Of a stretch of DNA of 64,000 nucleotides, positions 58,925 to 64,000 are shown piece after piece (position 1 is the first letter of the stretch; each line of letters starts with the position of its first letter). The translations under genes were made by a program, and so were the position numbers. The DNA is taken from positions 62,001 to 126,000 of the forward strand of contig NZ_CAKKLP010000015.1 of NCBI RefSeq assembly GCF_918698085.1, written 5' to 3'. The notes beneath the pieces were generated by a model. The model saw only the letters and a program-made list of their open reading frames with translations. It made no database searches and had not been told where the DNA came from. The stretch comes from Chryseobacterium sp. Bi04. Its GTDB lineage: Bacteria; Bacteroidota; Bacteroidia; Flavobacteriales; Weeksellaceae.

Positions 58925-59947
58925 TTACATTTTTTTATCCGAAACAGCGGCATTTCTTGCCTTGGCTAACATAGGAATAGATATCAATCCCATTACCAGC
59001 ATAATGACAATCTGAAGCGGCAGGGAAATGAATGAGTAAGTAAGCCCCATTTCTCCTCCCAGATCAGCACTTTTCCCTATGGAAATAAAGAGTGCCATAA
59101 ATCCGTATTTCATCGCCAGGTTATAGGCTCCGATTCCTCCACTTGCAGGAATGATCATTCCCAATGTTCCTACTACAATAATAAAGAAACCATCCGCCAT
59201 TGTAAATGCTGAGGTTTCAGGAAGTGCAAAACATACCAGGTACGCCGCAAAATAATAGGAAATCCAGATCCCTAAGGTATACAGGATAAACTTCCCTTTC
59301 TCTTTTAACCTAAAAATAGTGGTCAGCCCCTGAAAAATACCATCTATAAAATTGACTATTTTTCCTAGAAAAGGAACTCCTGCAAGCTTTTTTTTAAATA
59401 CAAAAAACAACATTGTTCCTCCTGCCAATATGAGAAGAACAAGCAAAATTTTATTAGGATTGATACTTACTCCCGAATTTTCGTAAAAAGAAAGAATTGC
59501 TTCATATTTAAAGAGTAACGTCAATCCAAGAAAACCAAGCATACATATAAGGTCTACTACCCTTTCCAGAATGATCGTTCCAAAAGATTTATCTACCGGC
59601 ACTTTTTCCACTCCATATAGAGCTGTTGCCCTTGCCAATTCTCCACTTCTGGGAATAGTAAGGTTCATAAGATATCCGAATGATATAGACCAAAGTGCAT
59701 TGGAATTGGAAATCTTATGTCCCATTGGTTCCAGCATCAGATTCCAGCGAATCGCTCTGAACCAGTACGCAAGAAGGCCAAATACAGACGCAAATAATAC
59801 CCAAAGGTAATTGGCCTTAGCTAACGATTTTTGAATCACTTTAAAATCGAGCCCCTTTAAGGCAAGCCATAAAAAAAAGCCTGCAAAAGCAAGCGATATT
59901 ACTATTGTAAGTATTGATTTTAAAGGATTTTTTGATGTTTTCTCCAT
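58925..59947 (-). CDS. Lysylphosphatidylglycerol-synthase-like membrane (flippase) protein
   Basis: 340 residues, about eight membrane helices, of the UPF0104/LPG-synthase TM family. Signature segments: KANYLWVLFASVFGLLAYWFRAIRWNLML near residue 45, LWSISFGYLMNLTIPRSGELARA near 88, GTIILERVVDLICML, and IIPASGGIGAYNLAM. These are the membrane half of MprF-like proteins and act as lipid-related flippases. No aminoacyl-transferase half is present. It is co-transcribed with panD three bases upstream. Confidence 0.85.
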   Translation of the reverse strand: MEKTSKNPLKSILTIVISLAFAGFFLWLALKGLDFKVIQKSLAKANYLWVLFASVFGLLAYWFRAIRWNLMLEPMGHKISNSNALWSISFGYLMNLTIPRSGELARATALYGVEKVPVDKSFGTIILERVVDLICMLGFLGLTLLFKYEAILSFYENSGVSINPNKILLVLLILAGGTMLFFVFKKKLAGVPFLGKIVNFIDGIFQGLTTIFRLKEKGKFILYTLGIWISYYFAAYLVCFALPETSAFTMADGFFIIVVGTLGMIIPASGGIGAYNLAMKYGFMALFISIGKSADLGGEMGLTYSFISLPLQIVIMLVMGLISIPMLAKARNAAVSDKKM

Positions 59948-59950
59948 GAA

Positions 59951-60301
59951 TTAGGTAAGAAGATTTGTTTTTTCATCCGGGAAAACTATTTTCGGCTGGA
60001 AGTCTTTTGCCTCTTCAGGAGTCATTTGTGCATAGGCAATGATAATAATAATATCATCTCTCTGTACTTTTCTGGCAGCAGGACCATTCAGGCATACTTC
60101 TCCGGATTTTCTCTTCCCTTTGATAACATAAGTATCAAAACGTTCTCCGTTGTTCACATTGACAATATAGACCCTTTCTCCCACTACCAAACCGGCAGCT
60201 TCTATAAGGTCTTCGTCTATTGTTATACTTCCTATATAATTAAGGTCTGAGGCCGTAACTCTCACCCTATGAATCTTGGACTTAAAAACTTCTATTAACA
60301 T
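59951..60301 (-). CDS. panD: Aspartate 1-decarboxylase proenzyme
   Basis: Makes beta-alanine for pantothenate. 116 residues, normal size. Self-cleavage at Gly24-Ser25 in NYIGSITID gives the pyruvoyl group. KIHRVRVTASDLNYIGS at the start and LNGPAARKVQRDDIIIIIAYAQM near the end are diagnostic. It lies three bases before the flippase gene in a leftward pair. No panB or panC is in the window. Confidence 0.96.
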   Translation of the reverse strand: MLIEVFKSKIHRVRVTASDLNYIGSITIDEDLIEAAGLVVGERVYIVNVNNGERFDTYVIKGKRKSGEVCLNGPAARKVQRDDIIIIIAYAQMTPEEAKDFQPKIVFPDEKTNLLT

Positions 60302-60636
60302 GATGCAAATTTATTAATAAAAATTAATAAATCAGGTGTGTCCTATCATTTTAAAACTCCCACAAACACAGCCATTTATTTTTATAAAATATAAAAATTT
60401 TGAATTTTATTTACAGATTTAATAAACATATGCTCAAAAACATTAAAAGTTTATACACAATTTAGGATTTAATAAATACAGTAAATAATATTAATTTTTT
60501 GCTAAAGTCAATACACATAAGCATTTGGCATGATTTTAGTAACCCGTAACGTAGATTTTTCGTGGAAACCCGAATTATCATATTTTAACCATTTTCACAT
60601 AAAAGTAAAAAAATTATGCAAGTTTTAATAAAAAAA
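60302..60636. other. Gene-free spacer between panD and hup
   Basis: A/T-rich and without ORFs. TTGGCATGATTTTAGTA (60525-60541) is a poor sigma-54-like site: good -24 half, but the -12 GC is missing. Otherwise only the hup promoter at the right end. Confidence 0.4.
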
Positions 60637-60666
60637 TTGCACAATTAGAAAATAGTATTATATTTG
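60637..60666 (+). promoter_or_regulatory. Promoter of hup
   Basis: TTG (60637-60639), exactly 19 bases, TATATTTG (60659-60666). This is the Bacteroidetes -33/-7 consensus with ideal spacing and the best promoter in the window. Confidence 0.75.
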
Positions 60667-60700
60667 CTATAATTACGAACTAACTTTAATATTAAAAATT

Positions 60701-60991
60701 ATGAACAAGTCTGAATTAATCGACGCAATCGCAAAAGATGCAGGGATCACTAAAGTTGCAGCTAAAGCTGCTTTGGAATCTTTTATTTCTAATGTAACTA
60801 CTACTTTAAAGAAAAAAGAAGGAAAAGTTTCTTTAGTAGGATTTGGTACTTTCTCAGTAGCTGAGAGAGCTGCTAGACAAGGTATTAACCCTGCAACTAA
60901 AAAACCGATTAAAATTGCTGCTAAAAAAGTTGCTAAATTTAAAGCTGGAGCTGATTTATCTAACGCAGTTTCTGGTGTTAAGAAAAAATAA
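60701..60991 (+). CDS. hup: HU-family DNA-binding protein
   Basis: 96 residues. It begins MNKSELIDAIAKDAGITK, followed by the arm and basic C-terminal saddle (VGFGTFSVAERAARQGINPA, then TKKPIKIAAKKVAKFKAG). It is a small nucleoid protein that bends DNA. It has a consensus promoter with a long A/T-rich upstream region, fitting high expression, and a strong terminator 22 bases after the stop. Confidence 0.96.
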   Translation: MNKSELIDAIAKDAGITKVAAKAALESFISNVTTTLKKKEGKVSLVGFGTFSVAERAARQGINPATKKPIKIAAKKVAKFKAGADLSNAVSGVKKK

Positions 60992-61012
60992 TCATTCAGA
61001 TTACAAAAATTC

Positions 61013-61040
61013 AAGGCTGTTTCTAAGAAACAGCCTTTTT
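61013..61040 (+). terminator. Terminator after hup
   Basis: AAGGCTGTTTC, loop TAA, GAAACAGCCTT (61013-61037), then TTTTT. Confidence 0.9.
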
Positions 61041-61069
61041 TTATGTGTAAATGCTTGCATTCCAGAATA

Positions 61070-61300
61070 ATGAAAAAATACAGAATATCTATAGTCCATG
61101 ATTATCTATGGTCGAAAAGCATTGTTACTACTTCCAACAGCGTCTTTGCCATCCATAGGAATCCAGATTATGTCCTGAATATAACAGCAGAGATTTCTGC
61201 GGACTACAAATAAACGTTGGATTGTATCGACATCAGTATACAGCAACGTAACGATATAATAGTAGGCGTAAAGCAACCTTATTTAAAAGGGGAAGGATAA
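61070..61300 (+). pseudogene. Small protein gene with an in-frame stop
   Basis: ATG at 61070 reads 47 codons (MKKYRISIVHDYLWSKSIV...) to TAA at 61211, and the same frame then stays open for 28 more codons to TAA at 61298. Both halves look protein-like (NPDYVLNITAEIS; DISIQQRNDIIVGVKQPYL). I infer a 76-codon gene split by one nonsense change. No family is recognised. Confidence 0.4.
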
Positions 61301-61303
61301 TAA

Positions 61304-61333
61304 AATAAGCGCTGAATCATTTTCAACGCTTAC
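61304..61333. terminator. Terminator after pdxH
   Basis: AAGCG-c-TGAA pairs with TTCA-a-CGCTT across one mismatch; on the minus strand it is followed by TTTTATT. It also serves the rightward fragment at 61070. Confidence 0.6.
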
Positions 61334-61356
61334 ATTTTAAATTTCTATTCAAAAAA

Positions 61357-61998
61357 CTATGGTGCCAGTCTGGAAATCTTCCAATCCAGGTCTTCAAGCT
61401 GATAAATAATTCTATCGTGGAGGCGGTTTGGTCTTCCCTGCCAGAATTCAATTTCATATGGTTTTGCCATATAACCACCCCAATTATCCGGTCTTGGAAC
61501 TTCCGTATTTTCATATTCTTTTTCCAAATCTTTCAGCTTTTCTTCTAAAAATTCTCTGTTTGGAATAACCTGGCTCTGTGGAGAAACAGCTGCTCCCAGC
61601 TGACTTCCTTTAGGTCTTGAATGAAAATAACCATCACTTAGATTATCCGCTATCTTTTCCAGATTAGCTTTAATAATAATTTGCCTTTCCAGATTGGGCC
61701 AGAAGAAATGAAGGCAGGCTTTATGATTATGGGCTATTGCTTTTCCTTTTCGGCTGTCGTAGTTGGTATAAAAAATAAATCCTTCATAGGTATATGCTTT
61801 AAGCAATACCATTCTTGTTCTTGGGCAACCATCTTCTTCTAGTGTAGAAACCGCCATAGCATTGGCTTCTGAGATCATTTCGCTCTCATTTGCCTCCAAA
61901 AACCAGTCTCTGAACTGCTCAAGAGGATTTTGTTTTATCTCACTTTCAATAAGTTGGGATTTATCATACACTTTTCTTTTGTCGTGCAGGTTTTCCAT
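61357..61998 (-). CDS. pdxH: Pyridoxamine 5'-phosphate oxidase
   Basis: Makes pyridoxal phosphate using FMN and oxygen. 213 residues. RMVLLKAYTYEGFIFYTNYDSRKGKAI is the FMN site, RPKGSQLGAAVSPQSQ the FMN/substrate loop, and WQGRPNRLHDRI the C-terminal PNPOx motif with the conserved Arg and His. It diverges from yqgE with only 24 bases between starts. Confidence 0.95.
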   Translation of the reverse strand: MENLHDKRKVYDKSQLIESEIKQNPLEQFRDWFLEANESEMISEANAMAVSTLEEDGCPRTRMVLLKAYTYEGFIFYTNYDSRKGKAIAHNHKACLHFFWPNLERQIIIKANLEKIADNLSDGYFHSRPKGSQLGAAVSPQSQVIPNREFLEEKLKDLEKEYENTEVPRPDNWGGYMAKPYEIEFWQGRPNRLHDRIIYQLEDLDWKISRLAP

Positions 61999-62022
61999 AA
62001 ATATTTTTTATTAAATTTGAGT

Positions 62023-62571
62023 ATGAATCACTCATACAAAGGTAAAATATTAATCTCGACCCCTGACATTTCCGGTGATATTTTTTCACGATCGGTAGTG
62101 TTGGTTATTGAACATAATGAAAGTGGAGCATTTGGTTTGATATTAAATAAAAAAAACAGCCAGATGAGTACTAAATTCAAAGATTTCTTTGATTTCAAAA
62201 TTGAAGTTTACGACGGTGGACCTGTAGAAAACGATAAAGTTTTTTTTATTGTAAGAGGAAAGAAAGTAACAGAAATTTTCACTGATATCACTGATGAATT
62301 CTATCTCACAGAGGATATTGAACGGATTATCAATGCTGTATTAAATAAGGAGCTTGATATTCATGATATAAAGATCTTTTCCGGGTACTCAGGATGGTCT
62401 CCGAACCAGCTGGACACTGAAGTTCAAAGAAAAGTGTGGACGGTAGTGGATGTATATAACCTGGATTATACTCTTCCGAATGATCAGACACTCTGGAAGT
62501 CCATTATGCAGAATCTTGGGGGAGAATTTTTACTGTGGGCAAATTCTCCTGAGGATATTTCATTGAATTAA
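62023..62571 (+). CDS. yqgE: YqgE/AlgH family protein
   Basis: 182 residues from the ATG at 62023 (MNHSYKGKILISTP); the longer reading from 61930 would overlap pdxH and is rejected. DISGDIFSRSVVLVIEHNESGAFGLILNK and VYDGGPVENDKVFFI, then FSGYSGWSPNQLDTEV, are the UPF0301 hallmarks. Cytoplasmic; function still unclear, linked to regulation in Pseudomonas (AlgH). TAAATTTG just before the ATG is too close to be a standard -7 site unless the mRNA is leaderless. Confidence 0.9.
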   Translation: MNHSYKGKILISTPDISGDIFSRSVVLVIEHNESGAFGLILNKKNSQMSTKFKDFFDFKIEVYDGGPVENDKVFFIVRGKKVTEIFTDITDEFYLTEDIERIINAVLNKELDIHDIKIFSGYSGWSPNQLDTEVQRKVWTVVDVYNLDYTLPNDQTLWKSIMQNLGGEFLLWANSPEDISLN

Positions 62572-62677
62572 TAATTTATACATCAATACCTTAAAAATAA
62601 TTAACAAATTTTAAGATTATGTTAACTAATTTTTAAAAAAGTTTTTCCGTTATTTGAAAAACCAAAATCAATAAAAA

Positions 62678-63259
62678 ATGAAAGGTATAAGATTACTTGC
62701 TTTATCCATCTTTTGTATAGCATTTTTATCATTTACCCCTATTAATAAGAAATACATTATCATAGACGCCGGCCATGGCGGCAATGATCTTGGTTCGGTA
62801 TATGGGCATTTTTCTGAGAAAGATATTTCATTGAATATTGCTAAAGAGATTCAAAAGATTAATGAAGGTTTACACAAGTATGAGATCGTTTTAACAAGAA
62901 GCGATGACAGCTATCCCAGCCTTTCTGAAAGAACAGCCCAGATTAACAGTTTAAGCCCTGAACTGGTTATTTCCCTCCACGTCAACAGATCTCCTCAAGA
63001 AGAAACTGTACAACAGGGAACTGAAATTTATGTTCAGGATTCAGAAAACTCTAAAAAGCTGGCTGAAAAAATTTCCAAAAAATTTGATGCACGCAAAATT
63101 GAAGGGCGCAACCTTCATATGCTAAGAGAAACCAAAGCTCCTGCAGTATTGGTAGAACTTGGATTTATCAATAATTCCAAAGACCGGAAATATATGACCA
63201 GTGAAAAGGGTCAACAAGAAATCGCAAAAAAATTCGTTGACGTTTTCAACGAATATTAA
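62678..63259 (+). CDS. N-acetylmuramoyl-L-alanine amidase (Amidase_3)
   Basis: Cuts the amide bond between muramic acid and the stem peptide. 193 residues. The N-terminal signal helix (MKGIRLLALSIFCIAFLSF) is followed by YIIIDAGHGGNDLG (zinc His), the Glu in FSEKDISL, VISLHVNRS (second His) and PAVLVELGFINNSKD (catalytic Glu). All residues are present. It is periplasmic and monocistronic. Confidence 0.94.
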   Translation: MKGIRLLALSIFCIAFLSFTPINKKYIIIDAGHGGNDLGSVYGHFSEKDISLNIAKEIQKINEGLHKYEIVLTRSDDSYPSLSERTAQINSLSPELVISLHVNRSPQEETVQQGTEIYVQDSENSKKLAEKISKKFDARKIEGRNLHMLRETKAPAVLVELGFINNSKDRKYMTSEKGQQEIAKKFVDVFNEY

Positions 63260-63292
63260 GAATAAGAAACAATTTCTGATTTACTCAGAATA

Positions 63293-63330
63293 AAACCCGG
63301 TAAAGGACTTTGTTGTTGTTTACCGGGTTT
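63293..63330. terminator. Bidirectional terminator between convergent genes
   Basis: AAACCCGGTAAA (63293-63304) and TTTACCGGGTTT (63319-63330), 12-bp perfect arms. Confidence 0.8.
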
Positions 63331-63338
63331 GTCAATTT

Positions 63339-64000
63339 TTATTGAAAACTCTTTTTCCAGCTTTCCACCAGTTCCGTAAAACGGCTGTTTTCAAAGGTTT
63401 TATTTCTTATTTTACCTACAGAAAATATACCTTTTTCATCCGAAATCATTAAAATCTCTTCGGCTTTCTGGGATTCAAATGCTATGATTTCATGTTCCTG
63501 AACATCCATAAGATTATTTTTATGCAGATAGGTCACAAAATTTTCCATTAAAGGAGAAATGTAAGCTCCCTCCGACTGTTTTGGAACTTTAATAACATCC
63601 CCTGCCAAAAATAAAAGATTTCCTGAAGTAGAACGTGCAATTCTTTTATTGGGATTCAAAAGGATCACCTCATCAAGGTCATTTTCCTGTGCATAAATTC
63701 CGGCATAAATATTTTCCGGGCAATGAACCCTGATATTGCTTAACAGGTTATTATTAACGTTAATTTCTTTAATCAGATCCATGTCTAAAGATCTTCCATG
63801 AACAGCCAGTACATCATCCATTTCCACTACTTCATAGAAATAGGAAACTGAAGATTTTGCTAACGTTACCTCATCAGCATTTCTAAAAACCTGGAAATTG
63901 ATAATTCCGTTTTTAATTCCTTTTCCTTCAATAATATCCTGTTGAAAAATATTCTGAAAAAATTCCAACGTATACGTAAGAGGGATATTCATTCTCATCT
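63339..64000 (-). CDS. Class IV aminotransferase / aminodeoxychorismate-lyase-like (5' end outside window)
   Basis: A PLP fold-type IV protein. The visible part (219 residues from ATG 63998) lacks the usual first about 50 residues, and the reading frame runs to the window edge, so the gene is cut off. Seen are YFYEVVEMDDVLAVHGRSLD, EVILLNPNKRIARSTSGNLLFL (phosphate/Ser-Thr-Ser-Gly-Asn site), and ISPLMENFV. In Bacteroidetes such proteins are annotated as D-amino-acid or branched-chain aminotransferase-like or PabC-like; the true substrate is unknown. Confidence 0.75.
   Translation of the reverse strand, partial: MRMNIPLTYTLEFFQNIFQQDIIEGKGIKNGIINFQVFRNADEVTLAKSSVSYFYEVVEMDDVLAVHGRSLDMDLIKEINVNNNLLSNIRVHCPENIYAGIYAQENDLDEVILLNPNKRIARSTSGNLLFLAGDVIKVPKQSEGAYISPLMENFVTYLHKNNLMDVQEHEIIAFESQKAEEILMISDEKGIFSVGKIRNKTFENSRFTELVESWKKSFQ

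Noticed and set aside
60525..60541. Sigma-54-like site before hup.
   Set aside because: The -12 half lacks the essential GC, and a perfect housekeeping promoter lies 100 bases downstream.
62012..62019. TAAATTTG before yqgE as a promoter.
   Set aside because: Only three bases from the ATG, so the start site would fall inside the gene; probably coincidence.

Overview
The window is a low-GC chromosomal segment that looks like a flavobacterium of the Chryseobacterium group (Weeksellaceae). This placement is inference. It rests on a type IX secretion C-terminal tail on the first protein, TAnnTTTG-type -7 promoter elements in front of many genes, an Ala-rich tail on ribosomal protein S16, and the protein content. 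No tRNA or rRNA gene and no CRISPR array was seen; the one clear structural RNA is RNase P RNA (rnpB).

Layout. 1-7.3 kb: end of a secreted leucine-rich-repeat-like protein, a DUF72 protein, a leftward HD phosphohydrolase/alpha-beta hydrolase pair, a ribokinase-like kinase and a DUF4241 protein. 7.4-12.6 kb: valS, a DUF1573 protein, a MITE-like element, two microsatellites directly before a PPK2 gene, a secreted-protein start cut off by a 53-bp element with perfect 20-bp inverted ends, and rnpB. 12.6-15.5 kb: ECF sigma factor, its membrane partner and an acyl-CoA ligase. 15.8-23.9 kb: a class I lanthipeptide cluster: a secreted CarboxypepD_reg protein, a 61-aa precursor, then a tightly packed operon of luciferase-like oxidoreductase, LanC, full-length LanB, a DUF6625-like glycosyltransferase candidate and a stand-alone degenerate C39-like domain. 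No transporter is present. 24-35.7 kb: rpoN, asnS, an SDR/AraC pair, rimM-rpsP, nitroreductase, DoxX-like, GreA/B-like and SRPBCC proteins, and a GH29 fucosidase. 35.8-52.7 kb: M3 peptidase with two unknown genes, TPR, Pmp3-like, methyltransferase and serine hydrolase genes, an MFS/TetR pair with matching operators, a second TetR group, and tyrS behind a leader peptide and terminator. 52.8-58.8 kb: a leftward stress operon TerD-TerD-VWA-TerY-PP2C-kinase (a TerY-P triad joined to TerD). 58.9-64 kb: flippase-like protein, panD, HU, pdxH, yqgE, a cell-wall amidase and a partial class IV aminotransferase.

The most interesting items are three. First, the lanthipeptide cluster, whose LLM oxidoreductase, glycosyltransferase-like protein and catalytically dead C39-like domain are an unusual set. 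Second, a ribosome-mediated attenuator before tyrS, where a 32-codon leader with Tyr-Tyr and a third Tyr codon is followed by mutually exclusive hairpins that I could pair by hand. Third, a near-consensus sigma-54 promoter beside rpoN that points into a terminator about 60 nt away, suggesting a short RNA. The Ter/TerY-P operon is a known but poorly understood system.
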